Source: Lewinellaceae bacterium
GTDB lineage: Bacteria; Bacteroidota; Bacteroidia; Chitinophagales; Saprospiraceae
Length of the DNA stretch: 64,000 nt
Reading direction: 5' to 3'
Assembly: GCA_016708875.1 (NCBI GenBank)
Contig: JADJFA010000011.1
Location: 1-64,000 of the forward strand
The translations under genes were made by a program, and so were the position numbers. Below, in pieces: positions 27,335-37,551 of this stretch. Under the pieces are notes generated by a model, which was not told where the DNA came from, made no database searches, and worked only from the letters and a program-made list of their open reading frames with translations. Numbering within the stretch: position 1 is the first letter of the stretch; the number at the start of each line of letters is the position of its first letter.

Positions 27335-29176
27335 TTATTCTACCGTCACAGACTTTGCCAGATTTCTTGGCTGGTCTACGTCGCAGTCGCGCATAACGGC
27401 GATGTAATAAGCGAGCAATTGCAAAGGTATGACAGAAAGCAATGGTGTAAACGGTTCTTCTGTCTCTGGTATTTCAATGGTGTGGTCAGCAAGTTTTTTT
27501 ATGATCTCGTCGCCTTCGGTTACAACGGCCACAACTACGCCCTTGCGGGCCTTCACTTCCTGTATGTTGCTCACTACTTTTTCGTACGCGCTTTTGTTGG
27601 TAGCAATGACAAAAACGGGCATATTCTCATCAATGAGTGCGATGGGACCATGTTTCATCTCAGCAGCCGGATAACCTTCGGCGTGGATGTAACTGATCTC
27701 TTTGAGTTTCAAGGCGCCTTCGAGCGCGACAGGAAAATTGTAGCCCCTGCCGAGGTAAAGCGCATTGCTGGCATCCTTGAACTCACCAGCGATGTATTCC
27801 ACCTGCTTTTGGCACTTTCGGAGCAATTCATCGGCCTTTTGTGGGATCAAAGAAAGTTCTTGAACTAGTTTTTGATACTGCGATTTTGGAAGGAATCCTC
27901 TTTCATAACCCAAAATCAGGGCCATCATACTTAGCATGGTGACCTGCCCGGTGAAGGCTTTGGTGGAGGCTACCCCAATTTCTGGCCCAACGTGTATGTA
28001 GGAACCGCTGTGTGTGAGCCGCGCGATAGAAGAGCCAACTACATTGACGATCCCATAAGTGAGTGCCCCTCTTTGTTTTGCCAATTCGAGGGCCGCGAAA
28101 GTGTCTGCAGTTTCACCCGATTGGCTGATAGCCAGCACAATATCATTGTCGCGCACCACCGGATTGCGATAACGGAATTCTGAAGCATACTCCACTTCCA
28201 CAGGCAGACGGGCGAGGTCTTCAATCAAATATTCGGCTATCATTGCTGCATGCCATGAGGTGCCGCAACCCAAAATAATCATGCGCTCGGCATTCACGAG
28301 TCGTTTCAGGTGTTCGTCCATGCCACCCAGTCGCACCCAGCCTTCTTCGGCATTCATACGACCGCGCATACATTCAGCGATGGTGGTGGGCTGCTCAAAT
28401 ATCTCTTTGAGCATAAAATGGTCGTAACCACCTTTTTCCAACTGCTCAATCTCAATTTCAATTTTATGGACGGTATGCGTAGCGACTTCGTTGCGCAGGG
28501 TTTTGATGCTCAATTCTTGTCCAAGCACACAAGTGGCCACCTGCTCATCTTCTAAGTACACCACGTTTTTGGTATGTTCCACAATGGGGGTGGCGTCAGA
28601 CCCGATTAAAAATTCGCCTTTCCCAATACCAATAACGAGCGGGCTTGATCTGCGTGCAGCCACAATTTTGTTTGGGTCGTCGCGATCCATCACCACAATG
28701 GCGTAAGCACCGTGCACCTGCGTAAGTGCCTGACGGACAGCCTCTTCGAGTGGGAGATTTTCCTGTTTTTGAACCTCTTCGATGAGGTTTACCAGCACTT
28801 CTGTATCGGTTTCGCTTTTGAAATTATAGCCGAGGCGAAGCAGCGCACTTTTCAGCACTGAATAGTTTTCAATAATACCGTTGTGTATGAGGACGAGCCG
28901 GCCACTGCTACTGGTATGTGGGTGGGCGTTGGTATCGTCTGGTTTGCCGTGGGTAGCCCAGCGAGTGTGGCCCATACCGACGTTTCCACTGGTGTCTTTG
29001 TCTTTTGCAAAATCCACGAGCTCTGCCACCTTCCCTTTCTTTTTGTACACTCTAAGTGAGCCATTTTGCAGCGCAACGCCCGCGCTGTCATAGCCACGGT
29101 ATTCGAGGCGGGTGAGGCCTTTTATTAAAATCGGATAGGCCTTTTTTGGGCCGATATAACCTACGATTCCGCACAT
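27335..29176 (-). CDS. glmS: Glutamine-fructose-6-phosphate aminotransferase (isomerizing)
   Basis: Intact 613-residue GlmS, which makes glucosamine-6-phosphate for cell-wall precursors. The start MCGIVGYIG at 29176 leaves Cys2 as the N-terminal nucleophile after Met removal. Glutaminase motifs are RLEYRGYDSAGVA and MGHTRWATHGKP. Two SIS domains follow (GCGTSWHAAMIAEYLIE, SQSGETADTFAAL, GRGYNFPVALEGALKLKE), and the C-terminus ends RNLAKSVTVE. Neighbours are DUF4290 and DUF4270, a recurrent Bacteroidota arrangement. Confidence 0.97.
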   Translation of the reverse strand: MCGIVGYIGPKKAYPILIKGLTRLEYRGYDSAGVALQNGSLRVYKKKGKVAELVDFAKDKDTSGNVGMGHTRWATHGKPDDTNAHPHTSSSGRLVLIHNGIIENYSVLKSALLRLGYNFKSETDTEVLVNLIEEVQKQENLPLEEAVRQALTQVHGAYAIVVMDRDDPNKIVAARRSSPLVIGIGKGEFLIGSDATPIVEHTKNVVYLEDEQVATCVLGQELSIKTLRNEVATHTVHKIEIEIEQLEKGGYDHFMLKEIFEQPTTIAECMRGRMNAEEGWVRLGGMDEHLKRLVNAERMIILGCGTSWHAAMIAEYLIEDLARLPVEVEYASEFRYRNPVVRDNDIVLAISQSGETADTFAALELAKQRGALTYGIVNVVGSSIARLTHSGSYIHVGPEIGVASTKAFTGQVTMLSMMALILGYERGFLPKSQYQKLVQELSLIPQKADELLRKCQKQVEYIAGEFKDASNALYLGRGYNFPVALEGALKLKEISYIHAEGYPAAEMKHGPIALIDENMPVFVIATNKSAYEKVVSNIQEVKARKGVVVAVVTEGDEIIKKLADHTIEIPETEEPFTPLLSVIPLQLLAYYIAVMRDCDVDQPRNLAKSVTVE

Positions 29177-29200
29177 AATATGAAGTGATGGAGTGATGGA

Positions 29201-29266
29201 GTGATGAAGTGATAGCGTGATAAAGTGCACCTATCAGATCACTTCATCACGCTATTACTTCATCAC
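29201..29266. repeat. Inverted repeat of GTGATGAA words between glmS and DUF4270 gene
   Basis: Arms 29201-29227 and 29240-29266 match over 27 bp with two mismatches. They are built of iterated GTGATGAA/GTGATAAA words, and extra copies extend to 29181 and 29280. It fills the spacer between two minus-strand genes. Confidence 0.85.
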
Positions 29267-29270
29267 TTCA

Positions 29271-30635
29271 TTACTTTACTTTGGTGTATTTCAATTCTAA
29301 TTTGGCTGGGAATGTCAGGCTTTTAGGGCCGTGCAACACGACACGTTCCGCAGTTCGGCTACGCGGGAAAACACCAAGATAGACTGTTCTGTTTTTGGTG
29401 TCTGTGCTGTTGTCATCATCCACCATGTGTTGGAACACCTCGCTGAGTGTAAGCCGATAGCGAGTCACCGTTGTACCATTGTCTACCACTTTTTGAGGCG
29501 TTCCGCCAAAACTCAAAAAGCCTCCCGTTAGATTGCTTCCGAAGGAATAATAAATGTCACTGGTAAAATCAAAAATGGTATCGCCTCTCAGCTGAGTAAA
29601 GAATAGCTGATCGGCAGCTGGAAGATTAGGCGTTTCATCAGCTACCGTTAAAACGAGTTGGGCCTGATTCACCGCGATATTGTCGAGACGGTGGGCTTGT
29701 GGGAATTCTATTTTAACCCGCACACCGTGCATCCCTTGGACATAAAGTTTTTCATCGGCATACTCCTGACCGATCAATTGGCCGGCAGGGCTTCCACTAT
29801 GGTCATGCTCGAAAGAGGTGAATTTATTGGCGCCTTTGAAAAAGTAGTCAAAAGTTTCCGCCGTGCTGTCCGATTTTTCGTGGTAGTAAAGACGCATTCG
29901 GCTCAAAGTACTTTCGTTCAGGTTGAATGCCATCATAATGCCTGGAGACGTTCCGCCCGAAGAAGACACGAATTTCAAACCCCGTAATTTTTTAAAAAAC
30001 AAGGAGTCTACGGAATACGAAGCACTATCTAGTTTGAAAAGTTCCTGGCCAAATTCAGGCTTTAGCACTACCCTCAAATAAGGCCCTCTAAAACTGCCAA
30101 AAAGGCTGTCTTGCGTGTTAGGCCGCGGGGAGAATGTGAGGCTTCCTAGCTCTTCGCCTGCCGAAAACGATTGATTGGAATAATAATCTTTGTCATTGCT
30201 GATGTATTGGCCATCGTCCATCCGCAGTACGCGTAAGGTTTGCGTGGTCAATGTGTCGCCATAAAATCCTGCTGAGGCATAACGCAGATACAGCACAATG
30301 CTGTCAAAGGCCTGTGTGGTCGTATCAAAATTAGGGTTCAGCGCCTCGCCCAGCATTAACGCATACATATTGGAAGTGGATTTCCCGAATTGTGGGTCGT
30401 TCAGTTCGCCGCACAAAAAATACTCTGCGGTAGAACTGCGGTCAGAGGTCAACGAACTGTCTTCGCGTTCGATGGTGCAGCGCACTTCAACTGTATCGGA
30501 AAATACATACTCGGATTCGTCGTCAATCAGATCAATACCCAGGCTGTTTGGTTTTTTGCATCCCGCCCAAATTGCCAGGGAGAACAACAAAATGCCGACC
30601 AGTGCCGGGAGTTTTTGCTTAATGTATGTAGTCAT
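29271..30635 (-). CDS. DUF4270 lipoprotein
   Basis: 454 residues from ATG 30635. Lipoprotein signal MTTYIKQKLPALVGILLFSL then AIWAGC with a lipid-attachment Cys, followed by KKPNSLGIDLIDDES, the usual DUF4270 opening. Beta-rich throughout, with YGDTLTTQTLRVLRMDDGQY and GPYLRVVLKPEFGQELF. Found across Bacteroidota next to a short glycogen-synthase-like gene and glmS, as here. Role unknown; likely outer-membrane or periplasmic. Confidence 0.88.
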   Translation of the reverse strand: MTTYIKQKLPALVGILLFSLAIWAGCKKPNSLGIDLIDDESEYVFSDTVEVRCTIEREDSSLTSDRSSTAEYFLCGELNDPQFGKSTSNMYALMLGEALNPNFDTTTQAFDSIVLYLRYASAGFYGDTLTTQTLRVLRMDDGQYISNDKDYYSNQSFSAGEELGSLTFSPRPNTQDSLFGSFRGPYLRVVLKPEFGQELFKLDSASYSVDSLFFKKLRGLKFVSSSGGTSPGIMMAFNLNESTLSRMRLYYHEKSDSTAETFDYFFKGANKFTSFEHDHSGSPAGQLIGQEYADEKLYVQGMHGVRVKIEFPQAHRLDNIAVNQAQLVLTVADETPNLPAADQLFFTQLRGDTIFDFTSDIYYSFGSNLTGGFLSFGGTPQKVVDNGTTVTRYRLTLSEVFQHMVDDDNSTDTKNRTVYLGVFPRSRTAERVVLHGPKSLTFPAKLELKYTKVK

Positions 30636-30660
30636 GTGATATGGTAATTGGTTTATTGGT

Positions 30661-30748
30661 GATTTGGTTATAGATGAATTTGGGGATTTGGTTATTCGGG
30701 TGGCCAAGCTTGGGTGCTCGAATAACCAAATCCACAAATAACCAAATC
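30661..30748. repeat. Inverted repeat of GATTTGGTTATT words
   Basis: Left words GATTTGGTTATAGATG and GGGATTTGGTTATTCG (30661-30699) face CGAATAACCAAATCC and ACAAATAACCAAATCC (30719-30748). The innermost 14 bp pair perfectly. It covers the spacer between the DUF4270 start and the next gene's stop. Confidence 0.78.
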
Positions 30749-30764
30749 CGCAAATTCAATCAAG

Positions 30765-31583
30765 TTATGCAGGGACCCCCTCTGACAATGTCTTGAAAAA
30801 CTCAAGATAGCCCGGCAATGCTTCATCAGCAGGTTGCCATGGAAGCACAGGCTTGTCGCCTGCAACTGATAAGTAGGGAACGCTGGTGTCGAGCGATTCG
30901 CTGCCGATAATTACCGCATCGGCATAATGTGCCGCGCCTTTGTGCATGGAAACGCCGTCACCATCGCGGAAAGGTTCGAGATGTTTTTTTGTCAAGTTGT
31001 TGATCGCTGCTTTTTGAAAGAAGCGTTCTCCACCCTCGTGTTCCCGCGGTGTGTCATAAGCCCCGTAAACGATTTGGGCATTGGCAAAAATTGGCTCCGT
31101 TTTGTATGCCGTGCGGAGGTAGAGTGGCAGGAGGCTGGTCATCCAGCCTTGGCACATTATGAAATCGGGTGGCCAGCCGAATTTTTTCACCGTTTCAATG
31201 GCGCCTTTGCAGAAGAAGGCAGCGCGGTCGGCATTGTCCTCAAAAGGGTGGCCCTTTTCGTCTTCAAACACCATTTTGCGCTTGAAAAACTCTTCGTTGT
31301 CCAGAAAATAGACCTGCAATCGCGAGCCAGGCAGCGATGCCACTTTGATGAGCAGTGGGTAATCGTCGTCGTCCACGATGATGTTCATCCCACTGAGGCG
31401 TACTACCTCGTGAAGCCGGTGACGGCGTTCGTTTACCACGCCGAAGCGGGGCATTAGGATGCGGAGTTCATAACCTTGGTCTGCAAAAAATTTGGGCAGT
31501 TTCCCCACGAGTTCAGAAATGTCGGTGCCCTCAGTGTAGGGTGCGAGTTCTTGCGTGATCAGGAGCAGTCGCTTCTTTTCCAT
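30765..31583 (-). CDS. Short glycogen/starch synthase-like (GT5 N-terminal domain) protein
   Basis: 272 residues, about half of a normal glycogen synthase. It keeps the N-terminal Rossmann half (KRLLLITQELAPYTEGTDIS, FADQGYELRILMPRFGVVNE, FFCKGAIETVKKFGWPPDFI MCQGW pattern) but lacks the C-terminal donor-binding GT-B domain. The ADP-glucose KxGG-like loop is also not evident. This short form is conserved beside DUF4270 in Bacteroidota, so it is not a broken gene. Biochemical role unknown. Confidence 0.8.
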   Translation of the reverse strand: MEKKRLLLITQELAPYTEGTDISELVGKLPKFFADQGYELRILMPRFGVVNERRHRLHEVVRLSGMNIIVDDDDYPLLIKVASLPGSRLQVYFLDNEEFFKRKMVFEDEKGHPFEDNADRAAFFCKGAIETVKKFGWPPDFIMCQGWMTSLLPLYLRTAYKTEPIFANAQIVYGAYDTPREHEGGERFFQKAAINNLTKKHLEPFRDGDGVSMHKGAAHYADAVIIGSESLDTSVPYLSVAGDKPVLPWQPADEALPGYLEFFKTLSEGVPA

Positions 31584-31676
31584 GTGTCAAAAAACCAGAC
31601 TTGAATTGGTGTGTGTATTGCACGATTTATTACGAAACCGGAATTCGGGCAGGATATACTCCGCGAAATTCGGGTG

Positions 31677-31711
31677 CAAAAGTATAAAAAAAAATAGGTT
31701 TTTTTTCCAAA
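31677..31711 (-). promoter_or_regulatory. Promoter-like element upstream of the GT5-like gene
   Basis: On the minus strand TTTG (31708-31711), 23 bp rich in A/T, then TACTTTTG (31677-31684). It lies about 90 bp upstream of the start. The spacing is somewhat long, but two homopolymer runs lie in it, so its exact length is uncertain. Confidence 0.45.
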
Positions 31712-31739
31712 GAGTTTGGACAGAATATTTTGAGCAAGT

Positions 31740-32240
31740 TTAGTCTTCCACTTTTCGCTCCAAGACCCGGAAGGTGTAAGCCCATTCATTCTTCTCGTCG
31801 GGCTGGTGGGTTTCGCGCCAAACTTCTTCCCATTCCGAAGGGTCTGTCTCCGGGAAAAACACATCGCCTTCCACCTCCAAGTCTACTTCCGTGAGATAAA
31901 TCCGGTCCCAGAGATCAGCAGTCTCCCGGTAAATTTCCCCGCCTCCAATGATGAACACCTCCGCCTCCCCACCGTCAAATGCCATACCGAGCGCTTCCTC
32001 CAACGAATGCGCCACCAGTACGCCTTCGGCTGTGAAAAATGGGTCGCGGGTCACCACTATATTGGTGCGTTTAGGAAGTGGACGGCCAATACTGCGAAAG
32101 CAATTGCGCCCCATGATGAGGTGGTGATCCAGGGTTGTTTTTTTAAAATAAGACAGGTCAGCGGGCAAATACCAGGGTATTTGGTTGTCTTTCCCGATCA
32201 CGCTGTTTTTGGCTGTGGCGACTATGGCGGAGATGATCAT
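31740..32240 (-). CDS. folA: Dihydrofolate reductase
   Basis: Intact 166-residue DHFR, which reduces dihydrofolate with NADPH. Motifs: MIISAIVATAKNSVIGKDNQ, IPWYLPADLSYFKKTT (active-site Asp), LIMGRNCFRSIGRPLPKRTN and VFIIGGGEIY. The C-terminus ends VLERKVED. No thyA lies next to it in this window. Confidence 0.96.
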   Translation of the reverse strand: MIISAIVATAKNSVIGKDNQIPWYLPADLSYFKKTTLDHHLIMGRNCFRSIGRPLPKRTNIVVTRDPFFTAEGVLVAHSLEEALGMAFDGGEAEVFIIGGGEIYRETADLWDRIYLTEVDLEVEGDVFFPETDPSEWEEVWRETHQPDEKNEWAYTFRVLERKVED

Positions 32241-32303
32241 TTAGTGGTTAGTGATTGGTGATCGGTGGATTGGTGATTGGTTGTAAGCGTTGGTGATTCT
32301 CCT

Positions 32304-32340
32304 AAAAAATCCGCCGCGCCCACCAGAAGCGGGCGCGGCG
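32304..32340 (-). terminator. Intrinsic terminator after the APC permease gene
   Basis: CGCCGCGCCC (32312-32321) pairs perfectly with GGGCGCGGCG (32331-32340). On the minus strand it is followed by ATTTTTT. It lies 42 bp after the permease stop and separates it from folA. Confidence 0.88.
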
Positions 32341-32381
32341 TAAATATTTATCACTCAGCACTTGTCACTAAACACTTAAAA

Positions 32382-33809
32382 TTACTTCTGCAATTTGCTG
32401 TGACGCTGGCTGTAGCCAAAATAGACCACGAAGCCCAACACCATCCAGACAATAGCGGCTTTGAGCGTGAAGACATCAATAGCGACGATCATGCCCAAGC
32501 AGATGAGCGCTCCGAGAATTGGCACCACTGGTACCCATGGAGTACGGAACGGACGGTGTTGCTCAGGATTGGAACGGCGCATAAACAACACCCCGATGCT
32601 CACCAGGGTAAATGCCAGGAGCGTACCAAAAGAAGTCAGGTCGCCCGCTACATTGCCCGGCACGAAGGCCGCAAATGCACCTACAAAAAAGAACAACAGC
32701 ATGTTGGATTTATAAGGCGTGCGGAATTTTGGGTGCAGTTCGGCAAACACCTTAGGGATAAGGCCGTCGTTTGCCATAGAGTAGAACACCCGGCTTTGGC
32801 CCATCAGCATCACAAGGATTACCGAAGAAAAACCAGCCAATATAGCGACCGTGACCGCGGTTGCGAGCCACTCGTAACCGGGCATGTGGTGCTGGATGGC
32901 ATACGCCACGGAAGCTTCTTTCCCAGCACCGGCAAATTCTGTCCAGTTGGCTACCCCCGTGAGGACATAAGAGAAAAGGATGTAAAGCACCGTGCAAACC
33001 GCCAGTGAACCCAATATCCCGATGGGCATATCCCGCCCTGGATTTTTTGCTTCCTGAGCAGCAGTAGAAACCGCATCAAATCCAATGAAAGCAAAAAATA
33101 CTATGGCTGCGCCACCCAATACACCACCCCAACCATGTTTGAACACCCCTTCATGGCCGGCAGTGCCTTCAGGTATCATATAAGGCGTATGGTTGGAAGG
33201 GTCAATGAACTGCCAGCCAACTGCGATGAAAATCAGTACGATAGAAACTTTGATGGCGACAATGATGGCGTTCACAAAGGCAGATTCTTGGGTACCTTTG
33301 ATCAGAATCAGCGTGAGGGCGAGCAGAATGATAAGGGCAGGTGCGTTCAGGATGCCGCCCTCCATTGGGCCGTGGCACCATTCATAAGGTATGCCCCCAC
33401 CTAAAAGTTTGTTTAAGTATTCGCTCCAGGCAATGGAAACCGTGGCCGCACCAAGCGCATATTCCATGACAAGTGCCCAACCAATAATCCAGGCCACAAA
33501 CTCGCCCATGGTGGCATAAGCGTATGTGTAGGCGCTGCCAGCGATGGGTATCATGGCCGCGAACTCTGCATAACATAAGCCTGCGAACGCACAACCAATG
33601 GCTGCAACAATAAAAGAAAGCGTAACGGAAGGACCAGCAGCTTCGGCGGCAGCAGCGGCGGTACGCACAAAAAGGCCCGCGCCGATGATGGCTCCAATGC
33701 CAAGCGCGACAAGGTTCCAGGCACCGAGCGTGCGTTTCAGGCCTTTTTCAGAGTCGCCGGCTTGTGCCAAAAGTTGAGAAAGAGGTTTTCGTACCCAAAG
33801 GTTTGCCAT
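32382..33809 (-). CDS. APC-family amino-acid permease (CAT-like)
   Basis: Intact, 475 residues, about twelve membrane segments. Cationic-amino-acid-transporter-like signature near the start: KRTLGAWNLVALGIGAIIGA, then FVRTAAAAAEAAGPSVTLSF and YAEFAAMIPIAGSAYTYAYA. FFAFIGFDAVSTAAQEAKNP and PRFRTPYK-like HPKFRTPYKSN match the family. Likely proton-coupled amino-acid uptake at the inner membrane; substrate not predictable. Divergent from the AMP nucleosidase gene. Confidence 0.92.
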   Translation of the reverse strand: MANLWVRKPLSQLLAQAGDSEKGLKRTLGAWNLVALGIGAIIGAGLFVRTAAAAAEAAGPSVTLSFIVAAIGCAFAGLCYAEFAAMIPIAGSAYTYAYATMGEFVAWIIGWALVMEYALGAATVSIAWSEYLNKLLGGGIPYEWCHGPMEGGILNAPALIILLALTLILIKGTQESAFVNAIIVAIKVSIVLIFIAVGWQFIDPSNHTPYMIPEGTAGHEGVFKHGWGGVLGGAAIVFFAFIGFDAVSTAAQEAKNPGRDMPIGILGSLAVCTVLYILFSYVLTGVANWTEFAGAGKEASVAYAIQHHMPGYEWLATAVTVAILAGFSSVILVMLMGQSRVFYSMANDGLIPKVFAELHPKFRTPYKSNMLLFFFVGAFAAFVPGNVAGDLTSFGTLLAFTLVSIGVLFMRRSNPEQHRPFRTPWVPVVPILGALICLGMIVAIDVFTLKAAIVWMVLGFVVYFGYSQRHSKLQK

Positions 33810-34016
33810 ACAAAGAAGAGTTTTAGTTTTGTAAATTCGTTGGGCGAAAGATAGAGTGGTTTTTGAATTTGCGCCATTTCTCTACTACGAATCATTTTCT
33901 GGAGTTTCAGTAGACGCAGGTGGGCCAAAGCAGATGTATGGCAATCAGTTGCCTCCTAAATATATTTTCCAAACCCGCAGAATTGCAGGACTTTCGTGGC
34001 TAGAACGAATCACAAT

Positions 34017-34872
34017 ATGAAAAAAAACGACGATCTCCCCCGCAAACTTTCCCAGGCAGAACTGGATCAACTTTGGCAAGAAAACTTTGAAATTGAAAAA
34101 TCCTCGAAAGCGTCTATCGTAAAGGATTGGCTGCCGCGCTACACCGGGATGGCGCTCGACCAATTTGGCGATTATATCCTGCTGGTCAATTTTGGCGGCT
34201 ACGTCAAGGACTTTGCCGATCAGCACGGGGTGGCAGTCCACGGCCTTGATCGCCCCATGCAAGCCGCCACCGCCGATGGAATCACCATCATCAACTTTGG
34301 CATCGGAAGCCCCAATGCGGGTCTGGTGATTGACCTTTTGGAAGCCATCAAGCCCAAGGCTGTGTTGTTTTCTGGGAAAATGTGGCGGCCTCAAAACAGG
34401 TAAAAACCGCAATGGCGACCTCATCCTCCCCATCGCCGCCATACGGGGCGAGGGCACGAGCAATGACTATCTGCCGCCCGAAGTGCCTGCTTTACCCGCC
34501 TTTGCGCTGCAAAAAGCGGTTTCAACCACCATCCGCGAATACGAGCGCGACTACTGGACAGGCGTGGTGTACACCACCAACAAACGCGTGTGGGAGCACC
34601 GCGAAGATTTCAAGTCCAAACTCCGCGACCTGCGCTGCATCGCCATTGATATGGAAACGGCAACGCTGTTTGTAGCGGCCTTCAAAAACCAGATGCCTGC
34701 CGGCGCACTCCTGCTCGTGAGCGATATGCCCATGACCCGCGAAGGCATCAAAACCGAAGCCAGCGACAAAGAAGTGACCACTCAGTTTGCCAAAACCCAC
34801 CTCGCCATCGGCGTGGATTCGCTCAAGCAATTGATGAACAAGAGCATGACGGTGAAGCACTTGCGGTTTTGA
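34017..34872 (+). CDS. amn: AMP nucleosidase (one frameshift)
   Basis: About 285 residues when joined. Nucleoside-phosphorylase-fold enzyme that splits AMP to adenine and ribose-5-phosphate. ATG 34017 starts MKKNDDLPRKLSQAELDQLW. Blocks follow: RYTGMALDQFGDYILLVNFG and TADGITIINFGIGSPNAG. After a shift near 34370 come KTGKNRNGDLILPIAAIRGE, TSNDYLPPEVPALPAFALQ and CIAIDMETATLFVAAF with the catalytic-site Glu. It ends TVKHLRF. Confidence 0.87.
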
Positions 34873-34935
34873 GATGTAGGGTGTTATTCATCTAATTTTT
34901 ATTTGCTTTGTGGCGGAAAAACCCATACCCGCAAC

Positions 34936-37551
34936 ATGGAGACAGTCAAAATTTTTCTCGCTTCCTCCCGTGAACTCAAAGCCGAGCGAGACGCCGTTTT
35001 TAAAATCGTCGCCGATGTCAACAAGCTATACAAGCACCTCCACCTCGAAATCGTAGAGTGGGAAATTGACTTACCCGGCGGCAATTTTGGGGGAAGACCT
35101 ATCCAAGAAGCTATCAATCCCCTTTTGCAAGACTGTCAAATAGCCTATGTCCTCTTTTTCTCTAAAGCAGGAGAATTTACTATTGAAGAATTGAACCTCA
35201 CCCAAGAATGCTGCCCAAAGACATTTGTCTATTTCAAAACGGGCTTTAGCCCACAAACCGGACAAATCTAAGGATTACGATCAAGGTCATAGAGATCAGA
35301 GAAGCGTTGGAAAAAAGCAACCAATTGCTTTCCAAAGAATATTCAGACCTGACGGCATTTGAATTGCATTTTAAAGACGACCTCAATAAGCACCTTCACC
35401 AGGCCTTTTCCGCATCAAATCCCCCCAGTCGCAAATCAAAAGTCTCCGTTTCCGCCCTTCCTACCCTCCAGCCCCATTTCACAGGTCGTGAAAAAGAACT
35501 TGCGCTGCTAGATGCCGCATGGGCAGACCCAAATGCGAACATTGTCCAGTTTATCGCTCCCGGCGGTACGGGCAAAACCACGCTGGTGACTTACTGGCTT
35601 GAAAACCAAATGCCGTTTTTGGAAGAAAAAGAAATGCCCACCGACCCCCGCGAGCGCGGCCGCGCCCTCGCCAACGCCCTCCGCCGTCAACGCTGCCTGC
35701 TTATACTCGACGGTATTGAGCCGTTGCAACATCCTCCCGGCCCACTTGAAGGCGAACTCAAAGACCCTGCGCTCAAAGCCTTGTTCAGAGAATTATCGTT
35801 CGAGCAGCCCGGCCTTTGCATCCTCACCACCCGGATTTCTGTGAAAGAATTAGAAGGGAAGGGCGAGCCACGCCATCGGCCTTGCGATCTTGAAAATCTT
35901 GGCGAAGCATCCGGAGCAGAACTGCTGCGAAGCATTGGCGTGAAAGGCAGCGCAAAGGCCTACGCACTGCCGCGCTCGAATACCAAGGCCATGCTCTTGC
36001 CTTGCGCCTGCTCGGAAATTACCTCACTGACCTGCTCGATGGCGATGTGCGCCAGCGGGACCGCATTCCGCATTTGACGGATGATGATCGGGCGGGTAGT
36101 CACGCCAGGCGAGTGATGGAGGCGTACGTGACTTGGTTTGAAACGCCTGAAAGTGGTGCCACGACTTTGAGTCGTGCCACCACTAAATCCCCCGAAGTAG
36201 CCTTCCTCGAATTACTCGGTCTCTTCGACCGCCCCGCACCCGTAGCAGCACTCGATGCTTTACTCGCCGAGCCAGACATTCCGGGACTGACCGAAGGCTT
36301 GCGCGAGCTCGACACGACACGCATGAAAAAAGCCCTCAACCACCTGAAAAAATTGGGCTTGCTGAGTGAAAATATTCCCCTAGGAACCTCCAAAGAACTG
36401 CGCCACCTTCCCATGCTGCGCCACCTCGAAAGCCTTGATGCCCACCCACTTGTACGGGAGCATTTTGGCCAGCGGCTTGAAAATGGCAACCCGGATGCTT
36501 GGCGCGAAGCCAATGCCCGTCTCTACGACTACTATCGGAATCTACCTAAAAACACCTGCCAGATACATTGGAAGAAATGGAGCCGCTCTTTCTTGCTATG
36601 GCGCATGGATGCCGTGCGGGAAAGCAGCAGGAGGTTGTGGATGAGGTGTATTGGGAAAGAATCAGAAGGGAAAAGGAGGCTTATTCCGTTAAAAAACTCG
36701 GTGCCATTGGGTCGGATTTGACAGCTCTGGCGCATTTGTTCGAGCGGGTCTGGGACAAACCTTCCCGGAACATGACTGAGCATGACCAGGCGGTGGTGCT
36801 GAGTTGGGCAGGCTATGGGCTTCGCGGGCTGGGTAGGCTGCGAGAGGCTGCGGAACCGATGAAAGCGAGTACAGAAATACGAATAGAGAAAAAGTGGTCG
36901 GAAGATCCGCTGTAAATGCCTCCAATCTCAGCCAACTCTTCCTCGCTCTCGGCATCATGCCGCAGGCGGTGGAGTATGGACGGCTGTCGGTGGAATACGC
37001 CGACCAGAGCGGGGATGATTTCCATAAAGAATCTAAAAGATCCGCTCACGCCGAAGCACTTCATCAGTCCGGCAATCCCGAAGAAGCGGAGCGACTATTC
37101 ACGGAGGCAGAGGCTATGCAACAAAAAAGTCAACCTGAGTATCCCTATCTCTATTCATTGCGAGGCTATCATTATTGCAATCTACTCCTGGGACTGGGGA
37201 AATGGGAAGAGGTGTTGATGCGGGTTGAAAAATTCTTTGAATGGAGACAAGGATATGAGTCGCTTTTAGAGATTGCTTTGGAAAACCTTTCCTATGGTCG
37301 CGCTCACTTTGCCAAAGCACAAGCCGAAAAAATTGCGAACCTAGAAACAGGCAAATGGCTGAATTTGGCAGTGGAAGGTTTCAGGAAAGCAGGACATAGT
37401 GAATATATTGCCAAACTATCATATCGAAATGTCGCGGCTTCGCACCGCAGAGGGGCAGCCAGAAGAGGCCGCTCAGCACAAAGCCGAGGCGCTGCGGCGC
37501 ATAAAGGAGACGGGATACCTGCGGCGGCTGAAAGAAGCGGAGGAGTTGTGA
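34936..37551 (+). CDS. STAND NTPase with TIR/DUF4062-like head and TPR tail (multiply frameshifted)
   Basis: About 872 residues when joined. Residues 1-110: METVKIFLASSRELKAERDA and AGEFTIEELNLTQ, the pattern of DUF4062/TIR-like domains found at the head of Bacteroidota STAND proteins. Middle: FTGREKELALLDAAW, Walker A APGGTGKTTLV, Walker B CLLILDGIE, CILTTRISV sensor, then a winged-helix-like region (LLGLFDRPAPVAALDALLAE) and HPLVREHFG. C-terminal half: TPR-like helices (LSWAGYGLRGLGRLREAAEP; AEALHQSGNPEEAERLFTEA) ending RIKETGYLRRLKEAEEL at 37551. Shifts lie near 35270, 35955, 36555, 36900 and 37425. Inferred: a ligand-sensing conflict or signalling ATPase. Confidence 0.78.
36151..36183 (+). 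repeat. In-frame palindrome inside the STAND gene
   Basis: AGTGGTGCCACGACT, loop TTG, AGTCGTGCCACCACT; one mismatch. In frame it codes for SGATTLSRATT, between the nucleotide-binding region and the HPLVREHFG segment, in a likely linker. Same 15-3-15 design as 10980-11012. Confidence 0.75.

Noticed and set aside
30765..31583. Truncated, broken glycogen synthase
   Set aside because: The short form with this length is the conserved one beside DUF4270 in Bacteroidota and the frame is intact.
32240..32300. Insertion-sequence end beside folA
   Set aside because: Only iterated GTGATTGG-type words are present; no transposase fragment or target duplication was found.
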